This document shows positions 7,129 through 16,518 of a DNA stretch of 64,000 bases, in pieces (the stretch's first letter is position 1; each line of letters starts with the position of its first letter). The DNA is from CAYWBU01 sp942491525 (lineage in GTDB: Bacteria; Desulfobacterota; Desulfomonilia; UBA1062), in the NCBI GenBank assembly GCA_942491525.1, contig CALOBW010000019.1, forward strand, positions 1-64,000. The letters are read 5' to 3'. The translations under genes and the position numbers were made by a program. A model generated the notes under the pieces. That model worked only from the letters and a program-made list of their open reading frames with translations. It did not search any database and was not told the origin of the DNA.

Positions 7129-10100
7129 CTAGAGGATCTCCCTTATGCGCCGGTTCAGTTCGAAGTTTCTGAACGGTTTGGCGATGAAGCCGTTGAGGCC
7201 CATCTTTTCGAGCTCGGCAATGTTGGCATTGTTGGTGAAGCCGGAGGCGATCAGCACCTTGCAGCTGCTGTCGATTGAACGCATCTTGATGAAGGCGTCG
7301 CGGCCGTTCATGACCGGCATGATCATATCCATGATGACCAGGTCGATCTCCTGATGGTGCTGCGCGAAGGTTGCGACGGCCTCTTCGCCGTTGCCGGCCA
7401 GCATGACGCGGTAGCCCATCCGCTTGAGCATCATTGAGGTGGCGTTTCTGATCAGCTCCTCGTCGTCCACCAGCAGGATGCAGCCGCTGCCATTGATGAT
7501 GGCGCTGTTGTCACTCTCCTTGATTTGCGCGGACTCGATGCAGGGCAGCAGGATGGTGAATGTTGTGCCCAGGCCGACCCGGCTCTGGACCTCGATGGCG
7601 CCGTGGTGGTCGCGGATGGTTCCATAGACCGCCGCCAGCCCCAGCCCTGTGCCGATGCCCTTCTCCTTGGTGGTGAAGAAAGGTTCGAAGATCTTGTCAA
7701 GGTTGTGCGGGGCAATGCCGCAGCCGCTGTCACGGATCATCAGCTCCAGGTAAGCGCCGGGATCTATTTCGAAAGAGCTTTGTCGGCAGTTGGCCGGGCT
7801 CATCTCGCGGTTGCGGGTGGCGATTGCGATCTGGCCGCGGCCGCTGATGGCGTGGCTGGCGTTGATGCAGATGTTCAGGACCGCATTCTGCAGGCTGGAG
7901 GTGTCGCCCTCGACGATGCGGCATCCGGCCTGGGTGTCTATGATGATCTCGATCTTTTTGTCGACCGTGCGGCTCAGGATGGCGCGGGTCTCCTCAATGA
8001 GGTTGTGAATGTCGACATGCTCACTGGTGGTGCGCCCCTTGCGGCCGAAGGCCAGCAGTTTGGTGGTCAGCTCAGCCGAACGCTGTCCGGCTGTCAGGAT
8101 CATGTCAACCAGTTGCCGGCTGTCAGCGTCGAGGGAGTCTTGCTGGCTCAGCATTTCGGCGGCATTGGTGATCACCGAGAGCATGTTGTTGAAATCATGG
8201 GCCACGCCGCCGGCCAGCTGGCCGATGGCATCCATCTTCTGGCTCTGGCGCAGCTGCTCCTCATTGCGCATGAGCTCCTGCTGCATCCGGTTGCGCTCGG
8301 TGATGTCGCGTACGATGGCCAGCGTATAGGTCTCCTGGCCCAGCTCCATGCGGCTGAGGGAGACCTCGGCATCAAATGGTGTTTTGTCCAGGCGCTGCTG
8401 CTGCCATTCAAAAAGATACTGTTTATCGGATATGTCCCTTTCGAGCCGCATCTTGATGACTTCGCTGGAGCGCTGGCCGTTGGGCTGCAGCTCGGGGGAG
8501 AAGTCTGCGGGGCTGCGGCCGATGATCTCATCCTTGCGGCAGCCGAACATCTGGAGGGTTTTGGGGTTGCAGTCATAGAACTTGCCGTTCTTAAGCAGGA
8601 AGACCGCCTCTCCGGCCGACTCGAAGAGGGTTGCGTAACGCAGGTCGGAATCGGCTTTGGCTCTCTCGGCCTCGCGCCGGTCAGTGATGTCGCTGCCGAA
8701 ACCGATAATCTCCCGGATGTTGTTGCTCTCATCATGGTTGCAGTAGTCGCACCAGAGGATGGTGCGGCTGCTGCCGTCCTTGGCCCGCAGGACCATCTCG
8801 TGGTCCATCACGATGCATTCGGTGAAGTTCTGCTGCAGCTTTTCCACCTGCCGGTAGTATTCATCCGGATAGAGGATCTCCCACCAGTTGTTGCCCAGCA
8901 GGTCGTCTTCGGTGTAGCCGGTGATGGCCGTGACCGCCGGATTGATGAAGGTGGTCAGTCCGCTGCTGTCGATGCCCACGATCATGCTGGGCGATGAGTT
9001 GATGATGTTGAGGGCGCGCTCCTGTTCGGCCTTGAGGGCGGCCTTCATCGCATAGTCATGGGTTACGTCGCGAAAGACCAGCACAACGCCGGTCAGCTGG
9101 CCTTCCGCCGTGCGGATGGGGGCGGCGCTGTCGGAGATCTGGTACTCCTGGCCGCTGCGGCTGAGCAGGATGGTGTGGTTGGCCAGTCCGACGATCTGGC
9201 CGCTGGAGAGAACTCTGTCGACCGGATTCTCAACCGCTTCGCGGCTGCTGGCGTTGACTATCACGAAGATTTCAGTCAGGGGCCGGCCCTTGGCCTCTGC
9301 AACTCCCCAGCCGGTCAGATGCTCGGCGATCGGGTTCAGGCGTGTGACCCGGCCTTCAATGTCGGTGGCGATGACACCGTCACCGATGGAGTTGAGTGTG
9401 ATCTTGAGGTTTTCTCGGCTGGCCTTCAGTTCCCGGGTGCGCTCCTTGACCCTGCGGCTGAGCATTCTGCTCCACAGGATACTCAGGGTTATTACCAGGA
9501 GCATGGCTGCTGTGATGAGCATAAATCGCTTGAAGAGTTTCTGGTATTTCCAGGTCAGACTCTCGTAATGGCCGAACCATTTCTGATAGATGCGGTCATA
9601 TTCGCCGGTGGTGTGGATGATGCTCAGACCTTCATTCAGGGTTGCCAGCAGCTGATCGTTGCCCTTGGCGACCCCGAAGCAGAATTCGCGTTGCATGATG
9701 GGAGGTCCGACCGAGATCAGGTCATCAAGTTTAAACTTCTTGATAATCATCATGCTCTGCAGGCGCGGCACCAGGGCGCAGCAACCCTGGCCGGATGATA
9801 GCGCCACCAGGGCCTCTTCGACGCTGTTTTTGGTGATGATGCGCTGGGTGATGTTGTTCTCAATCAGATAGTCGTGGCCGAAGTCGCCGGCCTGAACCAG
9901 GATGGCCTGGTTGCGGGCCCGCTCGGGCGTGGGCAGGGGGGTGTCGGGGCGGCTGACCATGGAGTATGAGACCAGAACATGCGGGTTGCTGAAGTTGAAA
10001 TGTTTGTGCCGGGCGGCAGTTTTGAAGGCACCGGTGACGGCGTCGATCTCGCCGTTCTTAAGCTCTTCGCGCACCGTGGGCCAGGAGTCGAGTTCGATGG

Positions 10101-10320
10101 TGATATTCAGCCCCATCTCGCGGGCCACCGCGCGCATGATGTCGATATTGAAGCCGGCCGGCTGGTTTTGATGGTTGATGAATTCATAGGGCGGGTAGTT
10201 GAAGTCACCCTTGATTGTGATGGTTTCTTGATTAATGGCGGCTGCGTTTGGTGGCAGGAAAAGAAATAACAAAAGAAAAGTGAGAATGCTTAAGTTAACT
10301 CTTTGTGATGATTGATGCAT
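7129..10320 (-). CDS. Hybrid sensor histidine kinase with periplasmic SBP_bac_3 sensor
   Basis: A 1063-residue membrane kinase. A signal peptide/first helix (about 8-28) leads into a periplasmic solute-binding-protein-type sensor (about 32-250; GDFNYPPYEF, GFNIDIMRAVAREMG, FGVAKGN), which usually binds amino acids or small organic acids. A membrane helix (about 265-285) is followed by three PAS domains (about 301-420, 432-550 and 555-680), HisKA with the phospho-acceptor in GGVAHDFNN (about 707), HATPase (NICINASHA, RDSGCGIAP, GTGLGLAAVYG) and a receiver domain (about 940-1063; VIMDMIMP, phospho-Asp about 996). No separate response regulator is adjacent, so output must go through the attached receiver or a phosphotransfer protein elsewhere. 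It is divergent from a second hybrid kinase. Confidence 0.93.
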   Translation of the reverse strand: MHQSSQRVNLSILTFLLLFLFLPPNAAAINQETITIKGDFNYPPYEFINHQNQPAGFNIDIMRAVAREMGLNITIELDSWPTVREELKNGEIDAVTGAFKTAARHKHFNFSNPHVLVSYSMVSRPDTPLPTPERARNQAILVQAGDFGHDYLIENNITQRIITKNSVEEALVALSSGQGCCALVPRLQSMMIIKKFKLDDLISVGPPIMQREFCFGVAKGNDQLLATLNEGLSIIHTTGEYDRIYQKWFGHYESLTWKYQKLFKRFMLITAAMLLVITLSILWSRMLSRRVKERTRELKASRENLKITLNSIGDGVIATDIEGRVTRLNPIAEHLTGWGVAEAKGRPLTEIFVIVNASSREAVENPVDRVLSSGQIVGLANHTILLSRSGQEYQISDSAAPIRTAEGQLTGVVLVFRDVTHDYAMKAALKAEQERALNIINSSPSMIVGIDSSGLTTFINPAVTAITGYTEDDLLGNNWWEILYPDEYYRQVEKLQQNFTECIVMDHEMVLRAKDGSSRTILWCDYCNHDESNNIREIIGFGSDITDRREAERAKADSDLRYATLFESAGEAVFLLKNGKFYDCNPKTLQMFGCRKDEIIGRSPADFSPELQPNGQRSSEVIKMRLERDISDKQYLFEWQQQRLDKTPFDAEVSLSRMELGQETYTLAIVRDITERNRMQQELMRNEEQLRQSQKMDAIGQLAGGVAHDFNNMLSVITNAAEMLSQQDSLDADSRQLVDMILTAGQRSAELTTKLLAFGRKGRTTSEHVDIHNLIEETRAILSRTVDKKIEIIIDTQAGCRIVEGDTSSLQNAVLNICINASHAISGRGQIAIATRNREMSPANCRQSSFEIDPGAYLELMIRDSGCGIAPHNLDKIFEPFFTTKEKGIGTGLGLAAVYGTIRDHHGAIEVQSRVGLGTTFTILLPCIESAQIKESDNSAIINGSGCILLVDDEELIRNATSMMLKRMGYRVMLAGNGEEAVATFAQHHQEIDLVIMDMIMPVMNGRDAFIKMRSIDSSCKVLIASGFTNNANIAELEKMGLNGFIAKPFRNFELNRRIREIL

Positions 10321-10358
10321 GTAGATCCCTTTTCATGTGGTGTCTAGTGCAGTGGCAT

Positions 10359-10374
10359 ATGTTTCTAAAAACAT
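10359..10374. promoter_or_regulatory. Inverted repeat in the divergent kinase intergenic region
   Basis: ATGTTT-CTAA-AAACAT in the AT-rich 118-base region between two divergent kinase genes. A rightward -10-like TATAAT follows at about 10377-10382. The half-site TAGTGCA at about 10345-10351 is identical to one arm of the perfect palindrome at 24789-24809. Its function is not known. Confidence 0.3.
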
Positions 10375-10438
10375 TTATATAATATGGTGTTTTATGAAGT
10401 TAATGTAAAGGAACTTTTTTTGGCAGTCTGAACATCAG

Positions 10439-12487
10439 GTGATAAAAACCAGCTTGAGAAATAGATTCCCGGTGTGTAGAGTTAAGGGGATGTCTTATGA
10501 TACAAAGTCACCTGATGATATGCAGATGCCGTCCAATGAACAGTCACATCCAATAACTGGTGATCTTGGTAATGAATCCTGGAACCGCACTTTTCAGAAG
10601 TTTATCGGTTCGTTGCCGGATTTGGTGGCGGTATTGGATGAAGAGAGCCGGTGTCTTTTTTTTCAGGACAGTCCGCGCCTGGGAATCTTAGACTGTAACT
10701 ATCTGGGCAAAACTGCTTACGATCTCTTTCCCTCCGCGGATGCCGACCGTTATCTGGCCGCCATTATGCGGACGATCGAGACTGGAGAGCAGCAGTCCAT
10801 TGAGTATCACATCGCCATAAATGATGAATTCCGCTGGTTTGATGCTGTAATCGCCCTGCTTGAGACCCCCGTGGGCGAAAAGAGAAAGGTGCTGTGGTTT
10901 GCGCGAGAAATCACCGGCCTGAAGTTGGCGGAGTCCAGGTTGCGGTCGACCAAGATGAATATTGCCAAGGCCCTGGAACGCTCACCGGTGGGCATGGCGA
11001 TCTGCAGCAATGATGATTCCATCATCGAGGTCAATCCGGTCCTTTGCAGTATGCTCGGCTACTCTGCAGAGGAGTTGACCCGCATGACGTATAAGGAGGC
11101 TACCCATCCCGATGATATCAGATTGCAGGAGCCTCTGACGGCTAAGCTTTACAGCGGTGAAATAGAAAATTTCCAGCTTGAAAAACGTTATGTCCGCAAG
11201 GATGGGGCCATCATATGGTGCAGGGTTTCGGCCGCCGGGATTCCATCCGATGAAGAGCGGGTCGACTACTCCGTTGTGATTGTCGAGGACATCACGCTGC
11301 GCAAAGCCGTTGAATCTGAACGGGATGAGTTGGAGAAACAGCGGCTGCATTCCAATAAGATGGAGGCCATCGGCACCCTGTCGGCCGGCATTGCCCATGA
11401 TTTCAACAACATCCTGGGCGGCATCATGTTGAATACGGAGTTGATCATCGACTCCATGCCGGCTGGGACGCTGGTACATCAGTATGCGGTCGAGTCGCTG
11501 GCCTCCTGTCGCAGGGCCCGCGATCTGGTCGATCAGATTTTAACTTTTGGTCGTCACGACACCCCGCGTCAGGAGGCGTTCGAACTGGTCAGTCATATCC
11601 GCAGGACAATGCAGCTGGTGCGGGCCACCGTGCCCTCCAGTATTGAGATCATAAAATGTCTGCATCCTGAGCAAGTTTATATCTATGCTGATCCTACCCA
11701 GATCAGCCAGATTATAATCAATCTCTGCCGGAATGCGGCCCTGGCGATGGACGGCAGCGGCGGACGCCTGACCGTTGATCTGGATGAGCTGGTGATCGAC
11801 AGCTTTTCGGCCAAGCGTCTGGCGGTGCCGCCGGGCCTCTACTGTCAGCTCTCGGTGACAGACAACGGCTGTGGGATCAGCAGCGCAGTCCAGGAACATA
11901 TTTTTGAGCCCTTCTTCACCACCCGCAAGCCCGGTGAGGGCAGCGGGATGGGGCTGGCTGTGGTGCACGGCATAGTGCAGCGCTGCGGCGGTACGATCAG
12001 CATTGAGAGTAGTGAGGGCCGGGGAACCACGGTTGCGATTATTCTGCCCCAGAGCAGCACGGCTGAAGTTGAATCAGCCGGTCTCTCAACGATGTCGGTG
12101 GGGGGCAGCGAGACGATTCTGCTGGTGGATGATGAGACGTCTCTGCTCTGGTCGGGCAGCCGGATTCTTGAAAATCACGGCTACAAGGTGGTGGCTCAAT
12201 CTTCATCCGTTGAAGCTCTGCGCTGGTTTGAGAACAATCCCATGGCTGCGGATGTGGTCATAACCGATCTGACCATGCCCGAGATGCTGGGGATTGAGCT
12301 GGCGCAGCGGATCAAGAGCGTCAGGGAAGATATTCCGGTACTGCTGGTGACCGGATTTTCGAATAGGGTCGGGGAGATTTCTAAAGTGAAGCACGGCATT
12401 GATATGGTTATTAACAAGCCTTGGACCCAGGAGGAGCTCTGTCTGGCTCTGCGCAGCGTTCTGGATGCGGGGCGTGGCGATGGCTAG
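10439..12487 (+). CDS. Soluble hybrid histidine kinase, PAS-PAS-HisKA-HATPase-REC
   Basis: A cytoplasmic kinase of up to 682 residues with no membrane segment. Two PAS domains (about 50-165 and 175-295; the second ends in VIVEDITLRKAVE) precede HisKA (SAGIAHDFNN, His about 318), HATPase (about 400-530; NLCRNAALA, TDNGCGI, GSGMGLAVVHG) and a C-terminal receiver (about 557-680; DVVITDLTMPEM). The frame opens at a GTG (10439) with no clear ribosome site. An ATG at 10490 abutting AAGGGG, or a later in-frame ATG, may be the true start. The end overlaps the start of the NtrC-type regulator gene by 8 bases, so this kinase is the probable phosphodonor of that regulator. Confidence 0.9.
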   Translation: MIKTSLRNRFPVCRVKGMSYDTKSPDDMQMPSNEQSHPITGDLGNESWNRTFQKFIGSLPDLVAVLDEESRCLFFQDSPRLGILDCNYLGKTAYDLFPSADADRYLAAIMRTIETGEQQSIEYHIAINDEFRWFDAVIALLETPVGEKRKVLWFAREITGLKLAESRLRSTKMNIAKALERSPVGMAICSNDDSIIEVNPVLCSMLGYSAEELTRMTYKEATHPDDIRLQEPLTAKLYSGEIENFQLEKRYVRKDGAIIWCRVSAAGIPSDEERVDYSVVIVEDITLRKAVESERDELEKQRLHSNKMEAIGTLSAGIAHDFNNILGGIMLNTELIIDSMPAGTLVHQYAVESLASCRRARDLVDQILTFGRHDTPRQEAFELVSHIRRTMQLVRATVPSSIEIIKCLHPEQVYIYADPTQISQIIINLCRNAALAMDGSGGRLTVDLDELVIDSFSAKRLAVPPGLYCQLSVTDNGCGISSAVQEHIFEPFFTTRKPGEGSGMGLAVVHGIVQRCGGTISIESSEGRGTTVAIILPQSSTAEVESAGLSTMSVGGSETILLVDDETSLLWSGSRILENHGYKVVAQSSSVEALRWFENNPMAADVVITDLTMPEMLGIELAQRIKSVREDIPVLLVTGFSNRVGEISKVKHGIDMVINKPWTQEELCLALRSVLDAGRGDG

Positions 12488-13853
12488 GGTCCTGATCGTT
12501 GATGATGATCCAAGCATGGGCTCGGCTCTGGCTAATGTGGTCAGGCACATGGGTCATGAAGTATCCTGCCAGGTGAGGCTTGCGGATGGTCTTGAGGCGG
12601 CGGCCGCGCAGGATGTGGATATCGTTTTTCTGGATGTGCGCCTGCCCGATGGGAACGGGGCCGAGGCGTTGGGCGAGTTTCGTCAGTTGCCCTCCAACCC
12701 TGAGGTGATCATTATCACCGGCTATGCAGATGTTGATGGCGCCGAGTATACACTCAGACATGGGGCCTGGGACTATATCCGCAAGCCCGCGTCGCTGGAT
12801 GTCATGAAGGTGACCATGCTGCGGGCTCTCGAGTATCGCAACCAGAAGCGCCGGGTGCCGGCTCTCTTGAAAAGGGATGCCATTATCGGCAGTTCGCGGG
12901 CGCTCAAGCGTGCCCTCGAACTGGTTGCCAAAGCTGCCGCCACTGACAGTGCGGTGCTCATAACCGGTCAGACCGGTACCGGCAAGGAGCTTTTTGCGCG
13001 CGCCATTCATGAAAACAGCTCCCGGGCAAAGGGCCCCTTTGTGGTAGTGGATTGTGCGGCCCTGCCGGAAAATCTGGTGGAAAGCGTGTTGTTCGGCCAT
13101 GAACGGGGCGCCTTTACCGGGGCCGATCGCAGCCGCGAAGGGCTGGTCAAACAGGCCGACGGCGGAACACTCTTCTTGGATGAGGTCGGAGAACTGCCGC
13201 CGGCCGTGCAGAAGAGGTTTCTGCGCGTGATCCAGGAGCAGGAGTTTAGGCCTGTCGGCTCTGATCGGATTGTCGGGTCGGACTTCAGGCTGGTATCGGC
13301 CACCAACTGCAATCTGCCGGAGATGGTCAACAGTGATAACTTCCGTCAGGATCTGCTCTTCCGGCTCTGCTCTATTGATATCGAGCTGCCGCCCCTTTGC
13401 CAGCGGGAGGAGGATCTCAAGGAGCTTGCCCTGTTTTATATCAACAGGTACTGCGACAGCCAGGGGATCGGCATTAAGGGCATTTCAGCATGTTTTCTCG
13501 ATGTCTTGCAGCACTACTCCTGGCCGGGCAACGTCAGGGAGCTCTTCGGCGTGCTTGATAAGGTGCTGGCCGTGGCGCAGCATGATAAGATCATCTACGC
13601 CTATCATCTGCCGGTCAATATCAGGCTCGCCGGTAAATCCGATGAGCTGGTGAGGTCCGGTCAGTGTGATCTGAAACTGCTGGAAATGGGAACCGACAGT
13701 CTGCCGCCGTTTAAAGAGTATCAGCGCGAATGCGGCCGGCGCTACATCACCAAGTTGATGGCGACGGTTGGCGGCGACAAGAAAGAGGCCTGCCGGCTTT
13801 CCGGACTCTCCCAGTCGCATCTCTATAATCTGCTGAAGGAGTACAGCAGCTGA
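12480..13853 (+). CDS. NtrC-family sigma-54-dependent response regulator
   Basis: A 457-residue activator of sigma-54 RNA polymerase. Domains: receiver (1-120; phospho-Asp52 in VFLDVRLPDG), AAA+ (about 138-365) with Walker A GQTGTGKE (about 163-170), the sigma-54 contact loop GAFTGA (about 210) and Walker B-type GGTLFLDEVGE, then a Fis-type helix-turn-helix (about 415-457; GGDKKEACRLSGLSQSHL). The start is the ATG at 12480, eight bases inside the upstream kinase gene. An in-frame ATG at 12399 exists but would add sequence outside the receiver fold. The gene directly precedes a near-consensus sigma-54 promoter in front of the chemotaxis operon, which makes that operon its most likely target. 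Confidence 0.94.
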   Translation: MARVLIVDDDPSMGSALANVVRHMGHEVSCQVRLADGLEAAAAQDVDIVFLDVRLPDGNGAEALGEFRQLPSNPEVIIITGYADVDGAEYTLRHGAWDYIRKPASLDVMKVTMLRALEYRNQKRRVPALLKRDAIIGSSRALKRALELVAKAAATDSAVLITGQTGTGKELFARAIHENSSRAKGPFVVVDCAALPENLVESVLFGHERGAFTGADRSREGLVKQADGGTLFLDEVGELPPAVQKRFLRVIQEQEFRPVGSDRIVGSDFRLVSATNCNLPEMVNSDNFRQDLLFRLCSIDIELPPLCQREEDLKELALFYINRYCDSQGIGIKGISACFLDVLQHYSWPGNVRELFGVLDKVLAVAQHDKIIYAYHLPVNIRLAGKSDELVRSGQCDLKLLEMGTDSLPPFKEYQRECGRRYITKLMATVGGDKKEACRLSGLSQSHLYNLLKEYSS

Positions 13854-13863
13854 CTTGTCAGCT

Positions 13864-13907
13864 TGATTTTCCGGAATTTTGAAATTTTCCGATTATTTGG
13901 AATAATC
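13864..13907 (+). promoter_or_regulatory. Candidate upstream activator site of the chemotaxis sigma-54 promoter
   Basis: A composite of TGATTTTCCGGAATTTT (13864-13880), a CGGAA-N10-TTCCG inverted repeat (13872-13891) and a perfect GATTATT-TGG-AATAATC repeat (13891-13907). It lies about 85-125 bp before the sigma-54 promoter, where enhancer sites are usual. The first 17 bases recur with two differences at 26107-26123 before the other sigma-54-like promoter. Confidence 0.5.
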
Positions 13908-13986
13908 TATTGTAAATATTAAGATTGATCTCTACTGTCTAGTTATAATGCACTGAATTTATAGACATATTGTCGACTGATCTTTG

Positions 13987-14002
13987 TGGCACAGCCCGTG
14001 CT
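13987..14002 (+). promoter_or_regulatory. Sigma-54 promoter of the chemotaxis operon
   Basis: TGGCAC-N5-GTGCT. The invariant GG (13988-13989) and GC (14000-14001) have the required 12-base offset, and only one base of the two core boxes deviates from TGGCAC-N5-TTGCW. The predicted transcript start is near 14013, about 20 bases before the MCP start codon. A gene for a sigma-54 activator ends 133 bases upstream. Confidence 0.75.
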
Positions 14003-14033
14003 AATGCCCTTTTAAAACATTATGGGGGTAGTG

Positions 14034-16013
14034 ATGCTTAAGAATATGCGTCTGGCCTATAAGATCGGGTCCGGTTTTGCCGTGATCATTGTCTTGGCTG
14101 TTATGATTGGTTTTGTCGGCTGGCGGGGGATGGGTGAGATCGGGAAGAAGGTTGAGGTTTCTGATGATGCTAACCGCATCGTGAAGGACCTGTTATTGAC
14201 CCGCCAGAAGGGCAAAGACTATCTGCTTACCGGCGATATTAAGCTCATCGAAGCCAGCTATGCCCAGAATGCAAAACTGATTGAACAGGCCGAAAAGACT
14301 AAAACAAAGGTTGATGATCCGGCCGACATTAAGAAGCTGGATGAAGTAATTGAGAGCACACGCAAGTATGAAGAAGGTGTAAGAACCTATATTGCTCTTG
14401 ATCAGGAATCAACCGTTGTCTTTGGTGAATGGAAGAAGGTTCAGATCGGTGTTGATGAAGTTGTCAAAGAGATCAAGTTAAATACAGTTAAAAAAGCTCG
14501 AGAGAGGGCGCTGGCAGCCGGCCGGCAAGCGGAAGTAAAAGAGCTAGATCTGATTGTTGAAAAGCTCAATGAGAATATCTCGATTAATTACCTCTACGCC
14601 CGTATCGCAGCGCTCTACTATCTCTGGCATCCCAATGAAGAGAATTATGCCGGCCTGCAGAAAAAAATGGAAATTCTCAAGCAGGGAACCAGTGAATGGA
14701 TGATTTTGGTTGAAGATTATCCTGAATTGATTGCAGCCGGAGAGGAAATTCAATCTAACTTTAAGGCTTATGCCGACGGTGGTGAACGTCTCTACAATGT
14801 AAAGAAACAGCAGGCGGTTGCCCAGCATGAAATGGGATTAAATGCTAAGAATGTTGAAGAAAAGTGCGCTGACCTTCGTGATTCATTCAGGGAGGAGATG
14901 ATAAAGTCGCAGGCCTCCTCAAGCCGCATGATTGTCGTAGTCTGTGTTCTGGTTATGCTCATCGGCAGCCTGGCCGCCATGCTGATTACCCTGAGCATTA
15001 CGCGGGCCATGCGTAAGGGCGTGGATTTCGCGACCCTGCTGGCGGACGGCGATCTGAACGCCACCCTTGATATTGATCAGAAGGATGAGATCGGCCAGCT
15101 GGCTGCGGCCCTGAATCTGGTGAGCCAGAATCTGCGCCAGATCGTCAGTGATGTTAAAAGCGCGGCCGCCAATGTGACCGCCGGCAGCGAACAGCTCAGC
15201 TCCGCTTCGGAGGAGATGTCCCAGGGCGCCGCTGAACAGGCATCTTCGGCGGAGGAGGCCTCATCGGCCATGGAGGAGATGGCGGCCAACATCAGGCAGA
15301 ACAGCGACAATGCCATGCAGACCGACAAGATTGCCGGCAAATCGGCCAGCGATGCGGATGATGGCGGGCGGGCCGTTGTTGAGGCCGTCGATGCCATGCA
15401 GGTGATCGCCGAGAAGATCGCCATCATTGAGGAGATCGCCCGCCAGACTGACCTGCTGGCGCTGAATGCCGCCATCGAGGCTGCCCGGGCCGGCGAGCAC
15501 GGCAAGGGTTTTGCCGTCGTGGCCGCGGCGGTCAGACGCTTGGCTGAAAGATCAGCCCAGGCCGCCGGCGAGATCAGCGACCTCTCGACCTCAACCGTTG
15601 ATAAGGCTGGGAATGCCGGCCAGATCATCAATGCCATGGTGCCCGATATCCGTAAGACCGCCCAGCTGGTGCAGGAGGTGGCCGCGGCCAGCAATGAACA
15701 GATGTCCGGGGCCGAGCAGGTCAATACCGCCATCCAGCAGCTTAACCAGGTGGCCCAGCAGAATGCCTCAACCGCCGAAGAGATGTCGTCAACCGCCGAG
15801 GAGCTTTCCAGTCAGGCCATCCAGCTGCAGGAAGCCATCAACTTCTTCAATCTCGGCGATGACTCACGGCGCACCGTTCGACAGGGGCAGACCCCGAAAA
15901 AGAAGTTGGCGCCGGTTCGTCCGGCCTCTCCGAGTCCGCTCTCGTCGGGCGTGCTGCTGGACATGTCCAGTGAGGACGGTGACTCGGTTGATGATGAGTT
16001 CGAGCGCTATTAG
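14034..16013 (+). CDS. Methyl-accepting chemotaxis protein with large helical periplasmic sensor
   Basis: A 659-residue chemoreceptor and the first gene of the chemotaxis operon. Membrane helix 1 (about 8-28) and helix 2 (about 298-320) enclose a ~265-residue all-helical periplasmic domain containing RQKGKDYLLTGD. This length and motif suggest a helical bimodular (HBM) sensor, a class that binds organic acids. HAMP (about 322-375) and the signalling domain (about 385-620) follow; the tip is intact (QTDLLALNAAIEAARAGE, GFAVVA). Glu/Gln-Ala-rich methylation segments flank the tip. The start chosen is the ATG at 14034, five bases after GGGGG; an ATG at 14022 would place that site inside the gene. 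There is no C-terminal CheR-docking pentapeptide of the NWETF type. Confidence 0.93.
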   Translation: MLKNMRLAYKIGSGFAVIIVLAVMIGFVGWRGMGEIGKKVEVSDDANRIVKDLLLTRQKGKDYLLTGDIKLIEASYAQNAKLIEQAEKTKTKVDDPADIKKLDEVIESTRKYEEGVRTYIALDQESTVVFGEWKKVQIGVDEVVKEIKLNTVKKARERALAAGRQAEVKELDLIVEKLNENISINYLYARIAALYYLWHPNEENYAGLQKKMEILKQGTSEWMILVEDYPELIAAGEEIQSNFKAYADGGERLYNVKKQQAVAQHEMGLNAKNVEEKCADLRDSFREEMIKSQASSSRMIVVVCVLVMLIGSLAAMLITLSITRAMRKGVDFATLLADGDLNATLDIDQKDEIGQLAAALNLVSQNLRQIVSDVKSAAANVTAGSEQLSSASEEMSQGAAEQASSAEEASSAMEEMAANIRQNSDNAMQTDKIAGKSASDADDGGRAVVEAVDAMQVIAEKIAIIEEIARQTDLLALNAAIEAARAGEHGKGFAVVAAAVRRLAERSAQAAGEISDLSTSTVDKAGNAGQIINAMVPDIRKTAQLVQEVAAASNEQMSGAEQVNTAIQQLNQVAQQNASTAEEMSSTAEELSSQAIQLQEAINFFNLGDDSRRTVRQGQTPKKKLAPVRPASPSPLSSGVLLDMSSEDGDSVDDEFERY

Positions 16014-16022
16014 GGGACGGTG

Positions 16023-16514
16023 ATGCAGGATATCGTGACTAATGAGAGTGGCCAGTATCTCTCCTTCCATCTTGATGAGGAGGAGTTTGCCCTGGATATC
16101 GGCAAGGTACGGGAGGTCCTGGATTTTACGAGGGTGACCAAGGTTCCGCAGGCTCCTGACTTTATAGAGGGTGTCATCAACCTGCGCGGCGCAGTGGTGC
16201 CGGTGGTGGACTTGAAATATAAGTTCGGCATGCGGCGCACGGAGCGCACCGTCAATACCCGGATCATCATCGGGGAAGTTGAAATTGATGGCGACTGCAC
16301 GGTGATCGGCGCCCTGGCGGATTCGGTGCATGAGGTTATGGAGCTGGAGCCGGATTGCATTGAGCCGGCGCCCAAGCTGGGCACCCGGCTCAACACGGAG
16401 TTCATTCGCGGGATGGGTAAGCGGGATGATGATTTCATCATCATCCTTGACATTGACCGGGTCTTCTCGGGCGATGAGATCGCGGCCCTGAGCGCCGCCG
16501 AAGCTGAGGGTTAA
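16023..16514 (+). CDS. cheW: Chemotaxis adaptor CheW
   Basis: A 163-residue CheW-domain protein coupling receptors to CheA. Typical family sequence is seen in YLSFHLDEEEFALDIGKVRE, FIEGVINLRGAVVPVVDL and FIRGMGKRDDDFIIILDIDRV. The length is normal. ATG 16023, six bases after AGGGG, is preferred over the adjacent GTG at 16020. It follows the MCP gene by 9 bases. Confidence 0.95.
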   Translation: MQDIVTNESGQYLSFHLDEEEFALDIGKVREVLDFTRVTKVPQAPDFIEGVINLRGAVVPVVDLKYKFGMRRTERTVNTRIIIGEVEIDGDCTVIGALADSVHEVMELEPDCIEPAPKLGTRLNTEFIRGMGKRDDDFIIILDIDRVFSGDEIAALSAAEAEG

Positions 16515-16518
16515 GGCG

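Noticed and set aside
7129..10320. ABC-transporter binding protein at the start of the SBP-type kinase
   Set aside because: The binding-protein fold is fused in frame to membrane, PAS and kinase domains, so it is a sensor and no permease genes are adjacent.
12399..12479. Longer N-terminus for the NtrC-type regulator
   Set aside because: The extra residues lie inside the receiver of the upstream kinase in another frame; ATG 12480 begins exactly at the receiver fold and overlaps the kinase stop.
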